DNA from: Arthrobacter sp. ISL-65
Lineage (GTDB): Bacteria; Actinomycetota; Actinomycetes; Actinomycetales; Micrococcaceae
NCBI RefSeq assembly: GCF_018613795.1
Contig: NZ_JAGGPN010000032.1
Location: 1 to 64,000, forward strand
Length of the DNA: 64,000 bases
Reading direction: 5' to 3'
The position numbers were made by a program, and so were the translations under genes. A model generated the notes under the pieces. That model made no database searches. It was not told the DNA's origin and saw nothing but the letters and a program-made list of their open reading frames with translations. Positions 34,760 through 42,737 of this stretch are shown in pieces. Every line of letters begins with the position of its first letter. Position 1 is the first letter of the stretch.

Positions 34760-35644
34760 ATGGCGCGAATGCCGCCGGCCACGGTGGAGGTGAGTGCCGC
34801 CGTCGTCCATGCCCTCATCCGGGACCAGCGGCCGGACCTTGCGGGCCGCCCCCTGGTGCGGGTGGCCAACGGCTGGGACAACGCGACCTTCCGGCTCGGT
34901 GACGATCTGGCCGTCCGGCTGCCCCGGCGGGACGAGGCGGTACCGCTGATCGTGCACGAGCAGCAGTACCTTCCCGGCATCGCCCGCCGGTCCCCGGTTC
35001 CGGTTCCTGTGCCCGTCCATGCCGGCCAGGCGACGTCGGACTTTCCCTGGCCGTGGAGCATCGTCCGGTGGGTTTCCGGCACCGCCGCGGTGGACGCCGC
35101 ATCGACGGACCGTGCGCTGGCCGTTGACGGACTCGCCGCCTTTCTCATGTCCCTTCACGTGCCCGCCGACGCGGGTGTCCCGGTGAATCCGGTCCGCGGG
35201 GTGCCACTGATGGACCGGAACGCCGTGCTGCAGGAACGGCTCGGGGACCGGGAACGCTACCCGCGGTCGGCGGAGTTGAGGGCGCTGTGGGCGCAGGCCT
35301 GCGCGGCTCCCGTCTGGGACGGCCCCGCGCTGATGCTCCACGGGGACCTGCACCCGGCCAACATTCTGCTGGCCGCCGACGGGTCGCTGGCCGGCGTGAT
35401 CGACTTCGGCGATGTGGGGGCCGGGGATCCCGCCGTCGATCTCGCCGTGGGCTGGTTGATGTTCGACGCCGGCGCCCGCCAGCGCTTCATCGGCATGTTT
35501 GGCTCCGCAGTGGACGCTGGCACCTGGACGCGCGCCCGCGGCTGGGCCCTCGTCCTGTCCACCGCCATGCTGAGCAACTCCGACGACAATCAGCGGATGT
35601 TCTCCGTGGGGAAGTTCGGACTCCGGCAGGTCCTGGCGGGCTGA
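34760..35644 (+). CDS. Aminoglycoside-phosphotransferase family kinase
   Basis: A 294-residue APH-fold protein. The N-lobe has VANGWDNATFRLGDDLAVRLPRR. The catalytic loop is LHGDLHPANILL near 193-204, and the metal-binding loop is IDFGDVGAGDPAVDLA. Length is typical. Many such chromosomal actinobacterial proteins phosphorylate unknown small molecules rather than antibiotics, so resistance should not be assumed. It appears monocistronic. Confidence 0.9.
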   Translation: MARMPPATVEVSAAVVHALIRDQRPDLAGRPLVRVANGWDNATFRLGDDLAVRLPRRDEAVPLIVHEQQYLPGIARRSPVPVPVPVHAGQATSDFPWPWSIVRWVSGTAAVDAASTDRALAVDGLAAFLMSLHVPADAGVPVNPVRGVPLMDRNAVLQERLGDRERYPRSAELRALWAQACAAPVWDGPALMLHGDLHPANILLAADGSLAGVIDFGDVGAGDPAVDLAVGWLMFDAGARQRFIGMFGSAVDAGTWTRARGWALVLSTAMLSNSDDNQRMFSVGKFGLRQVLAG

Positions 35645-35701
35645 GGTCCAGGGCATGGAGGCCGTGAAGCGCACACCTGAATTCGGCCGCTTCATAACGA
35701 C

Positions 35702-35721
35702 TTGATAAGGGTGCTTATCAA
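35702..35721. promoter_or_regulatory. Perfect 20-bp dyad upstream of small membrane gene
   Basis: TTGATAAG-GGTG-CTTATCAA is a perfect 8-bp inverted repeat with a 4-bp centre, 28 bases before the ATG at 35750. The position suits an operator over the core promoter. No cognate regulator is known to me. A lone half (GGTGCTTATCAGC) occurs at about 1008-1020. Confidence 0.5.
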
Positions 35722-35749
35722 CTTCAGTCGGGCTCAATAGACTTTGTTC

Positions 35750-36007
35750 ATGGAACCGCTGGTGTCGATCTTGTTGGTGTTTGCGGTGGCGCTGCTTTGG
35801 CTCGCTGTTCCGGTGCTGCTGCTCTCGAGGATCAACCGGGATGAGCGTCGGGCCTGGCGGCAGCAGAGGAAGGCGCTGCGCATGAAGGAGCGCGGTAGCC
35901 ATAAGAGCCACGTCCCAAAGCGGGCTGTTCTGGCCCGAAAGCGCGGATTCAAGCTTGCGAGGCGTCGCTCCGAGTCGAAGCCGCCGGCGCGCCCGCCCGC
36001 CAGCTGA
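35750..36007 (+). CDS. Single-pass membrane protein with basic tail
   Basis: An 85-residue protein. One hydrophobic helix (residues 3-25) is followed by a strongly basic tail full of Arg/Lys, ending in a Pro-rich stretch. The topology would place the tail in the cytoplasm, near nucleic acid or phospholipid. I do not recognise a family. A strong dyad lies in the promoter and a family A palindrome follows. Confidence 0.6.
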   Translation: MEPLVSILLVFAVALLWLAVPVLLLSRINRDERRAWRQQRKALRMKERGSHKSHVPKRAVLARKRGFKLARRRSESKPPARPPAS

Positions 36008-36029
36008 CCCGGTAAGGGCACCTAGGAAA

Positions 36030-36067
36030 GAACGGACGACGGCGGAACCTTCCGCCGTCGTCCGTTC
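36030..36067. repeat. Palindromic repeat, family A, copy 3
   Basis: AACGGACGACGGCGGAA (36031-36047) and its exact complement (36050-36066) flank CC; one more G-C pair extends the stem to 18 bp. It is the longest perfect member of the family and lies between two co-directional genes. Confidence 0.85.
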
Positions 36068-36116
36068 GCTAGCGAAATATGCGTACCACTGCTCGGGCGG
36101 CGGTAGGGTGGGGCGC

Positions 36117-36530
36117 ATGGAGATGCGCCTTGAGGTTGTGCAAGTGCCGGTGGCCGATGTGGACGCGGCGAAGTCGTTCTACGTGGAGAAGCTGGGCTTC
36201 GTCCTGGACCACGACGTGGAGCACATCCCCGGCATGAGGGTGGTGCAGCTGACGCCCCCGGGATCTGCTGCCTCGATCGTCATCGGGACGGGAATGACCA
36301 GCATGGCACCGGGGAGTTTGGAAGGGCTGCAGCTCGTCGTACCCGACATTAACGCGGTGCGCGCCCAGTTGCTGGACCGGGGCGCCGGCATCAGCGAGGT
36401 CCAGGACATGGGCGGCGTGCTGTTCGCATTCCTCAGCGACCCGGACGGCAACCGTTGGGTCCTTCAGGGCGCAACGCCCCCGGAGGTCAAGAGCGCGCAC
36501 TTGGACCCAGGCGCCTCGGTTCAGGAGTAA
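36117..36530 (+). CDS. VOC (glyoxalase/dioxygenase) family protein
   Basis: A 137-residue vicinal-oxygen-chelate protein with two beta-alpha-beta-beta-beta modules: VVQVPVADVDAAKSFYVEKLGF and LVVPDINAVRAQLLDRG, then FLSDPDGNRWVLQ. The start MEMRLEVV fits the family; the open frame upstream runs through a palindrome. Specificity cannot be inferred. Related proteins include bleomycin-resistance-like and glyoxalase-like members. Confidence 0.88.
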   Translation: MEMRLEVVQVPVADVDAAKSFYVEKLGFVLDHDVEHIPGMRVVQLTPPGSAASIVIGTGMTSMAPGSLEGLQLVVPDINAVRAQLLDRGAGISEVQDMGGVLFAFLSDPDGNRWVLQGATPPEVKSAHLDPGASVQE

Positions 36531-36557
36531 GAGCCTCTGCGCGAAAGGGTGGATCCA

Positions 36558-37061
36558 GTGTTGCTCTCAAGGACTCGGGCGGCGAGCGTGCTCGCCATGG
36601 TCTTCCTGTTCACCGGCTGCCTGCTCACCGGATGCGCCGTGCCGGCCGACCCGGAAGGAACCCTGGGTAACATCACGGGAGGAACACTCCGTGTCGGCTT
36701 CACGGAAAGCATCACCGAGAGCGGCGAATGGGTCCGTGTCGTTCCAGGCAACGACCCCGTAGGCATCGAGCCGGAACTTGTCCGGAGCTTCGCGGCCACC
36801 CGAGGGGCCGCCGTCGAGTGGCGCAGCGGCAGCGAACAGGACCTGGTGAGCGACCTCAAGCACGGCGACCTCGACCTGGTGATCGGCGGCTTTGCCGAGG
36901 ACACACCTTGGTCCAAGGACGCCGGCCTCACCCGCCCCTTCGTGGAAAGCACCGACGAGCGCGGCAAAACCGTCAAGCACGTCCTGCTGGTCCCGCACGG
37001 CGAAAACGCCTTCCTGCTGGAACTGGACCGGCACCTGCTGGGCAGGGAGGTGACCCTGTGA
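36558..37061 (+). CDS. Lipoprotein with a short solute-binding-like domain
   Basis: A 167-residue exported protein. The signal ends with two overlapping lipoboxes (FTGC and LLTGC, Cys21 or Cys26). The rest resembles the first lobe of family 3 binding proteins (GTLRVGFTESI, GIEPELVRSFAATRGAAVEW, LVSDLKHGDLDLVIGGFAEDTPW). It is about half the usual length, so the second lobe is missing or reduced. GTG at 36558 has AAAGGG eight bases upstream. It overlaps the next gene (GTGA), a cation diffusion facilitator. Confidence 0.75.
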   Translation: MLLSRTRAASVLAMVFLFTGCLLTGCAVPADPEGTLGNITGGTLRVGFTESITESGEWVRVVPGNDPVGIEPELVRSFAATRGAAVEWRSGSEQDLVSDLKHGDLDLVIGGFAEDTPWSKDAGLTRPFVESTDERGKTVKHVLLVPHGENAFLLELDRHLLGREVTL

Positions 37062-38068
37062 GCCCCGCGGACAGCAAAACAGGAGCGCAGTTCGGCCACA
37101 CCCGGCTCCCGGACGAGCAGCACCAGGCCCTGCGCAAAGCCAGGAAGCTCGAATGGCTGACCATCGCCTTCCTGGCCGTGACCGTCACGCTGGTGTTCCT
37201 GGTGCTGGGCAGTTCGCAGGCCATGAAGGCAGCCTGGATCGAGGACCTGCTCTCCTTCCTGCCGCCCATCGCCTTCCTCGTTGCGGCCCGGGTCATCCGC
37301 CGTCCGCCCACCGAGCAGCACCCGTACGGCTACCACCGCGCCATCGGTGTTGCCCACGTCGTGGCGGCCGTGGCTCTGCTCGTGATGGGCGGCTACCTGC
37401 TCGTTGACTCCGGACTTGCACTCATTACGGCGGAACACCCCACCATCGGCGGCATCGAGCTTTTCGGCCACACGATCTGGCTGGGCTGGCTGATGATCGG
37501 CGTCATGCTCGTGATCGCGCTGCCGCCGGTCTTCATCGGCCGGGCCAAGATGAAGGTCGCCGAGAAACTCCACGACAAAGTTCTCTACGCAGATGCAGAC
37601 ATGAACAAGGCCGACTGGATGACTGCAGTCGCCGCTGCCGCTGGAGTGGCGGGCATCGGCATCGGCTGGTGGTGGGCTGACGCTGCCGCGGCCCTCGTCA
37701 TCTCAGCCAGCATCACGTCCGACGGCGTCAAGAACCTCCGCGGTGCTGTCGCCGACCTGATGGACGCCCGTGCGAGAACGTATGACAACGCACGCCCGCA
37801 TCCGCTAGGCGCACAGATTGATGCTGCCTTGGCGGACACCGGGTGGGTCGCCCGGGCCCGGAGCCGGATCCGCGACGAAGGCCACGTCCTCCATGTCGAG
37901 GCCTTCGTGGTTCCGCGCGAGGGTGTAATCCCGTCCCTGGATGACATCGAACGGGTACGCCGCGAGTGCGTCGCCCTGGACTGGAAAGTGCAGGACATGG
38001 TGGTGGTTCCCGTCGCCGAACTGCCCGAGGAATTCCTGCCCGGGGCCACACCCGGCGGCGAACGCTGA
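37058..38068 (+). CDS. Cation diffusion facilitator (CDF) family transporter
   Basis: A 336-residue metal/proton antiporter homologue. About six hydrophobic helices lie between residues 30 and 230. Characteristic are RRPPTEQHPYGYHRA after helix 2 and the helix 5 region DADMNKADWMTAVAAAAGV, which carries Asp-rich metal ligands. A cytosolic domain follows, about 240-336. The GTG start overlaps the lipoprotein stop by four bases, so both are co-translated. Exported metal (Zn, Fe, Mn or Co) is not determinable. Confidence 0.88.
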   Translation: MSPADSKTGAQFGHTRLPDEQHQALRKARKLEWLTIAFLAVTVTLVFLVLGSSQAMKAAWIEDLLSFLPPIAFLVAARVIRRPPTEQHPYGYHRAIGVAHVVAAVALLVMGGYLLVDSGLALITAEHPTIGGIELFGHTIWLGWLMIGVMLVIALPPVFIGRAKMKVAEKLHDKVLYADADMNKADWMTAVAAAAGVAGIGIGWWWADAAAALVISASITSDGVKNLRGAVADLMDARARTYDNARPHPLGAQIDAALADTGWVARARSRIRDEGHVLHVEAFVVPREGVIPSLDDIERVRRECVALDWKVQDMVVVPVAELPEEFLPGATPGGER

Positions 38069-38110
38069 GGGACGACGACGACGGCGGGAACCTCCCGCCG
38101 TCGTCCGTCC
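38069..38110. repeat. Palindromic repeat, family A, copy 4
   Basis: ACGACGGCGGGA pairs with TCCCGCCGTCGT, extended outward by GGGACG/CGTCCC with a two-base bulge in the left arm. It directly follows the CDF stop codon and separates it from the convergent VOC gene. Confidence 0.8.
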
Positions 38111-38133
38111 CGTTTGGGGGGACTGACGAAAGA

Positions 38134-38778
38134 TCAGTCCCGTCCCTGCCACGTGCAAATGTCCACCACATTCCCCTCGGGATCGATAAGGGACACCCAC
38201 GCGGGCGCGTAGCGGTCGCCCAAGATGCGTCCGCCGGCGGCCACGATTGCGTCGATGCGTGCCTGCGCCTGGTCATGCGGAACCGACACGTCCATGTGGA
38301 TCCGGTTGCGCGGCGGAACAAACTCCTTGTCCTGGAACCACGCGGGCGGGCCAATGAGGTTGGGTTCGATCAGGTCCTCGTCCCCGACGGCGACGTAGCC
38401 CAGAGCGGCACGCCAGAACTCCATGACGGCTGGCCGGTCCTCGGCGTCGAACGCGAGCTGGACGTGCTGCACGGACGTAGGGTCCGCCTTCAGCCCAAGC
38501 CTGGCGGCAACACCGGAGATGCTGCGGGCAAGCTCCAGGTCGCGGTCGCTGAGCCCAACACCGGGCGTGATGACCTGGACGGTCACGGTATCCGGCCTGA
38601 GGTCCACCAGCGGGGCGTGGCCGAGCGCTTCGGCAGCCTCCGCGATCGCGGCAACGAACTTGGCGCCGGTGGCGAAGTCGCCCGTTTCGTAGAGGGTTTT
38701 CGCGCCCCAGAAGAGCACGCGCCACTCCCTGACACCGTCGGCGGAAGAGAATTCTGCATCGGAAATCAGTGTGGCCAT
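38134..38778 (-). CDS. Pterin-carbinolamine-dehydratase-like domain fused to VOC domain
   Basis: A 214-residue fusion. Residues 1-95 follow the DCoH/PCD layout (GAKFVAAIAEAAEALGHAPL, VTVQVITPGVGLSDRDLELA). The usual HHP pair reads GHAP, so dehydratase activity is doubtful. Residues 105-214 are a glyoxalase-like VOC domain (HVQLAFDAEDRPAVMEFWRAALGY, NRIHMDVSVP, SLIDPEGNVVDI). I start at MATLISD; upstream sequence is non-homologous. The role is unknown. Confidence 0.82.
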   Translation of the reverse strand: MATLISDAEFSSADGVREWRVLFWGAKTLYETGDFATGAKFVAAIAEAAEALGHAPLVDLRPDTVTVQVITPGVGLSDRDLELARSISGVAARLGLKADPTSVQHVQLAFDAEDRPAVMEFWRAALGYVAVGDEDLIEPNLIGPPAWFQDKEFVPPRNRIHMDVSVPHDQAQARIDAIVAAGGRILGDRYAPAWVSLIDPEGNVVDICTWQGRD

Positions 38779-38897
38779 GCCCCCACTATTCGGAGTCCGC
38801 GGGCAGCGGTCAATGGGCCTGACCCGGTAACTAGTAGGCTTCTTTCGATTGGTCTCGCACCGACGCATTATTGGGAAATCTGTTGGGGGAAAATTTC

Positions 38898-40118
38898 ATG
38901 AAGTACCGCTGGGCCACGTTCACTGCCGTGGTTGGAGCATTCCTGTGCCTGAGTTCTGTGCCGGCAGGGGCAGCGCCTGACGAGGCAATCTCCATCTACG
39001 GCACACCGGTGCGGGTGGCCATTGCTGCGGACGGCACCGCGTACCTGGGCAATTACGGCCAGGGTGGAGGAGTCTTCGTGGTTCCTCCCGGTGCCACCCG
39101 GCCGTCCCGCACCATTAGCACCGGAGGACACAGCACCACCGGGCTCGCGCTCGGCCCGGACGGCACCCTCTATGTGGCCACGGCGGACGGGGACCAAAGT
39201 GCCGTCGGCGTTATTCCGGCCGGAGATGCAAGCCTGGCACGGACCATTCCGGTGTCCGCCGGACTCCATCCGCTGGCCGCCGGACCGGACGGAACGGTCT
39301 ACGTCGCCAACTCCGGGGGGAACACCGTCTCCGTCATTGCGCCGAACGGGACCGCGGTGGATCGGACTATCGAAGTCGGAGCTGGCCCGGCGGAAATAGC
39401 GGTGGCGAAGGACGGTACCGCGTTCGTGACCAACCAGACCGCCGGGACCGTCTCCGTGATCCCGGCCGGGGCGGATACCGTCGCGCGGACCATTGAGCTG
39501 GTCTCCACCACCGGAACGTCAGAGGAGCCGCACGGGATCGCTGCCGGAGCTGACGGAACCGTCTATGTGGCCAACATCAAGTCCGATGACATCGCCGTCA
39601 TCAAACCCGGCTCCGACACCGTTGCTGAGCGGATCTACGTCGAGGGCGGGCCGCAGGACGTAGCCCTCGCACCGGACGGCTCGCTGTACGTGACGAGCCT
39701 GCTGACCCGGAAGCTGTCCGTGATCCGTCCTCACGCCAAGGACGTGGGCGGCTCCATCCCCACCGACGGCGGCCCCGGTCACCTGGCGGTGGCCCCCGAC
39801 GGTTCTGTCATGGTGATCAGCCCCTCGGTTTCACCGCCGGGCGACGGTGCGGTGGTCCGGTACTCCGCGGCGGCCCTGGCAGCGGCGTCGCAAGGTTCGA
39901 CGGCGGCAGCGCCGGCTGCGTCCGGTGCGCCGACGGCGGCAGCACCGGCCGCAACCCCGGCCACGGAAGCGACGGCGCAACCAGCCGGCGGCTCCTCCAG
40001 TGCCCTGCCTGCCGTGGCCGGCGGGGTGGCGGCAGCCGTCGTCGCCGCCGTTTGGATCCTGGTGAAGGGCCGCCGCAGGAAAGCCGGTCTGGCTGCCGGC
40101 GCCGGTCAGGCGGGATAG
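38898..40118 (+). CDS. Secreted, membrane-anchored YncE/NHL-type beta-propeller
   Basis: A 406-residue exported protein. A signal peptide covers residues 1-27 (MKYRWATF to AGAAP). Seven or so repeats of about 40 residues follow, each with GPDGTVYVANSGGNTVSVI-like blocks, forming a beta-propeller. An Ala/Pro/Thr-rich spacer and a C-terminal helix with basic end (KGRRRK) anchor it in the membrane. A binding or adhesion role is likely; no catalytic motif is seen. It is not in an obvious operon. Confidence 0.85.
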   Translation: MKYRWATFTAVVGAFLCLSSVPAGAAPDEAISIYGTPVRVAIAADGTAYLGNYGQGGGVFVVPPGATRPSRTISTGGHSTTGLALGPDGTLYVATADGDQSAVGVIPAGDASLARTIPVSAGLHPLAAGPDGTVYVANSGGNTVSVIAPNGTAVDRTIEVGAGPAEIAVAKDGTAFVTNQTAGTVSVIPAGADTVARTIELVSTTGTSEEPHGIAAGADGTVYVANIKSDDIAVIKPGSDTVAERIYVEGGPQDVALAPDGSLYVTSLLTRKLSVIRPHAKDVGGSIPTDGGPGHLAVAPDGSVMVISPSVSPPGDGAVVRYSAAALAAASQGSTAAAPAASGAPTAAAPAATPATEATAQPAGGSSSALPAVAGGVAAAVVAAVWILVKGRRRKAGLAAGAGQAG

Positions 40119-40160
40119 CGGGCTGTAACATCGTTCACATCCGTCTTTGAAAGGGGAGCA

Positions 40161-41162
40161 GTGCGCGCAACGGTCAAGGACGTCGCGCGCCGTGCCGGGG
40201 TTTCACCCAAGACTGTGTCGAACGTGATGAACGGCGTGGTGCCGGTCAGCGGATCCACCAGGCTCAAGGTGGAGCAGGCCATCCTCGAACTCGACTACGT
40301 GCCCAACCTCTCCGCCCGGGGCCTGCGCAACGGCAGGTCGGGCGTCATTGCCCTGGCACTTCCGGACCTGGCCACCCCGTACTCGGCCGAGATTGCGCAC
40401 CACGTGGTGGAGGTCGCCCACGAACAGGGCTGGAGCATCCAGATCGAGGAAACCGGCTCCGATCCCCGCCGCGAATACGAACTGATGTCCCGGGCGCGGT
40501 CCAACCTCATCGACGGCCTGATCCTCAACCCTGTGGTGCTGGACGAAAGTGCCGTTAAAGTGGGCGTCTCCCTACCGCCGGTGGTCCTGCTGGGGGAGGT
40601 CTCCCAACAGCTGGCCGACCGCGTGTGGGTGGACAGCGTTGCCGCAGCCCGCGACATGACCCTCGCGCTGGCCCGGACTGGCCGGCGCCGCATCGCCGTG
40701 CTGGGAACTGCCGAAGGCCGGCACTCGGCGGCGGCAGTTCTGCGCACCCGCGGCTACCTGGCCGCGCTGGAGGAACTCGGCATCGGCCAGGATGACTCGC
40801 TGCTGATCCCCTGCGAGAAGTGGACGCCCCAGACGGCTGCGGACGCGCTCGCCTCCTACCTTGATTCGCACCCGCTCCCGGACGCGCTGTTCTGCTTCAC
40901 CGACTCCATGGCCATCGGGGCGCTCAGCGTGCTGTGGAGGCGGGGAATCAAGGTTCCGGACGACGTGGCCGTGGCAGGCTTCGACGACATCGCCGACGGG
41001 CAATATGCCGTGCCGTCACTAACCACCGTGTCCTTCGACAAGCGCCTGGTGGCCCGTGAGGCCCTGAGCCTCCTCACCCAGCGGATGGCAAACCGCGCCG
41101 GGGAGCAGCGGGTGGTCACCGTCGACTACAGGATTGTGGAGCGGGACAGCACCGCCTCTTAG
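40161..41162 (+). CDS. LacI-family regulator of the arabinoside locus
   Basis: A 333-residue repressor beginning at GTG (RATVKDVARRAGVSPKTVSNVMNG), eight bases after AAAGGGGAG. The hinge and sugar-binding core are typical (GFDDIADGQYAVPSLTTV). It lies directly upstream of, and in line with, a sugar ABC importer and a GH51 arabinofuranosidase. The dyad at 41198-41213 is its likely operator. Confidence 0.92.
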   Translation: MRATVKDVARRAGVSPKTVSNVMNGVVPVSGSTRLKVEQAILELDYVPNLSARGLRNGRSGVIALALPDLATPYSAEIAHHVVEVAHEQGWSIQIEETGSDPRREYELMSRARSNLIDGLILNPVVLDESAVKVGVSLPPVVLLGEVSQQLADRVWVDSVAAARDMTLALARTGRRRIAVLGTAEGRHSAAAVLRTRGYLAALEELGIGQDDSLLIPCEKWTPQTAADALASYLDSHPLPDALFCFTDSMAIGALSVLWRRGIKVPDDVAVAGFDDIADGQYAVPSLTTVSFDKRLVAREALSLLTQRMANRAGEQRVVTVDYRIVERDSTAS

Positions 41163-41197
41163 GCGCAACTGCGGCTAATCGAGACCGGTACCTCACA

Positions 41198-41213
41198 TTG
41201 TTGGCGCTAACAA
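41198..41213. promoter_or_regulatory. LacI-type operator of the arabinoside operon
   Basis: TTGTTGGCGCTAACAA is a 16-bp dyad centred on GC with one mismatch per half. It is nearly the TTGTTAGCGCTAACAA site typical of actinobacterial LacI regulators of pentoside genes. It lies just upstream of the promoter at 41221. Confidence 0.75.
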
Positions 41214-41220
41214 TTTTCCC

Positions 41221-41249
41221 TTGTGCCTTGTTTTACAACGATGTAATGT
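41221..41249 (+). promoter_or_regulatory. Candidate promoter of the arabinoside ABC operon
   Basis: TTGTGC at 41221-41226 and TAATGT at 41244-41249 are 17 bp apart, close to the sigma-70 consensus. It is 112 bp upstream of the binding-protein start, immediately after the LacI operator. Confidence 0.5.
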
Positions 41250-41360
41250 GAGGTCTGCGTCACACGCCAGCCTTCACTGGACCCGGAATGCAGCGAACCG
41301 GAACGGCTGGCGCAGTGCCACAAGGATTACTTTCAGCGGACCCATCCAAAGGAGTGACGG

Positions 41361-42710
41361 GTGAAGCAGTTTGATTTTTTCGCCGGGAAACAGATGTCCG
41401 GCAAACAGGTGTCCCGGCGGCAGCTATTGGCAGGAACAGCGGCCCTGGGCAGTGTGTTTGCCGCTGCCGGCCTCACGGGCTGCGGCGGAACCGCCTCGGC
41501 AGCCTCTGTTCGGGACATAGCGTTCTGGCATCTGCTGTCCGGCGGTGACGGCATCAAGATGCAGGCCATGATCAGCGCGGCGAACGGGGCCAACCCTGGC
41601 TTCAAAGTCCATCCGACCGTCCTGGCGTGGGGCCCGCCGTACTACACCAAGCTGGCCATGGCGTCGGCGGGCGGCAGGCCGCCGGAACTGGCCATCATGC
41701 ACGCCAGCCGGGTCCCCGGTTACGCACCGGGCGGACTCATCGACCCGTGGGACATGTCCCTGCTGGCGGAGCACGGCGTGACGGCCGAGAGCTTCGCGCC
41801 GAGGATCTGGGACAAGAGCCAGCACGACGGCCAGGTGTTCTCGATCGCCCTGGATTCCCACCCCTTCGTCATGTTCTACAACACCGACGTCGCCGGCAAG
41901 GCGGGAGTGCTTGGCGCCAACGGCCAGCTGCAGGAAGCGAGCTCCCCGCAGGACTTCCTCGCCATGGCCCGCGAGATGCAGAAGGTGACGCAGGCGCACG
42001 GCCTGTCCTTCGGCTACCTGGGCAGCGGATCGCAGATGTGGCGCCTCTTCTACACGCTCTACAAGCAGCACGGGGCGGACATGGAACTCACGCCGGGCCA
42101 GCCGATGAAGGCCGACCGGGATGCCGCCGTCGAATCCCTGGAATTCATGGCCTCGCTGTTCGACGACACCGTCGCCGCAAAGAGCGGGGACATCGGCACA
42201 GGCATCGCGGAATTTGCCCGCGGAGGCTCGGGGATGCTGTTCAGCGGCGTCTGGGAACTCCCCACCTTCAAGAAGGCGGAGCTGCCCGTCGATGCCGCCA
42301 CCATTCCCACGCTCTACGGGACGCCGGCGTCGTACGCAGACTCGCATTCCTTCGTCCTGCCGCGGCAATTGAATGTCGACGACGGGAAGCGGCGCGACGT
42401 GTACAAGTTCGTCAGCGACATCCTCAAGGGGTCGCTGTCCTGGGCCGAGGCCGGCCACATCCCGGCCTACCAGCCGATTGTGCAGTCGCAGGCGTACCGG
42501 GACCTCACGCCGCAGATCCACTACGCCAACGCCGCGGACATCATCGCCTACGATCCCGAGGCCTGGTTCAGCGGCTCGGGTTCTGACTGGCAGACCTACT
42601 TTGCCGAAAACGTGCAGAACGTACTCCTCGGCCGCGACAAGGCCGCCGACGGCTGGGACGCCTTTGTCCGCCGCACCAACACCCTTCTTTCCCGGCCGAA
42701 CCCGGTCTGA
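41361..42710 (+). CDS. ABC sugar-binding lipoprotein, Tat-type signal
   Basis: A 449-residue extracellular solute-binding protein. The signal has twin arginines (SRRQLLAG, R19-R20) and lipid Cys41 in LTGC, so it should be Tat-exported and lipidated. The mature domain has SBP_bac_1 features (IAFWHLLSGGDGIKMQAMI, FARGGSGMLFSGVWELP). It leads a binding protein-permease-permease-GH51 operon under LacI control. Arabino-oligosaccharides are the inferred ligand. Confidence 0.92.
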   Translation: MKQFDFFAGKQMSGKQVSRRQLLAGTAALGSVFAAAGLTGCGGTASAASVRDIAFWHLLSGGDGIKMQAMISAANGANPGFKVHPTVLAWGPPYYTKLAMASAGGRPPELAIMHASRVPGYAPGGLIDPWDMSLLAEHGVTAESFAPRIWDKSQHDGQVFSIALDSHPFVMFYNTDVAGKAGVLGANGQLQEASSPQDFLAMAREMQKVTQAHGLSFGYLGSGSQMWRLFYTLYKQHGADMELTPGQPMKADRDAAVESLEFMASLFDDTVAAKSGDIGTGIAEFARGGSGMLFSGVWELPTFKKAELPVDAATIPTLYGTPASYADSHSFVLPRQLNVDDGKRRDVYKFVSDILKGSLSWAEAGHIPAYQPIVQSQAYRDLTPQIHYANAADIIAYDPEAWFSGSGSDWQTYFAENVQNVLLGRDKAADGWDAFVRRTNTLLSRPNPV

Positions 42711-42737
42711 GGCCGCTGAGCGACAAAGGAGTCACCG

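Noticed and set aside
34760-35644. Aminoglycoside resistance gene
   Set aside because: The fold is APH-like, but such chromosomal kinases are mostly unrelated to resistance and nothing nearby suggests it.
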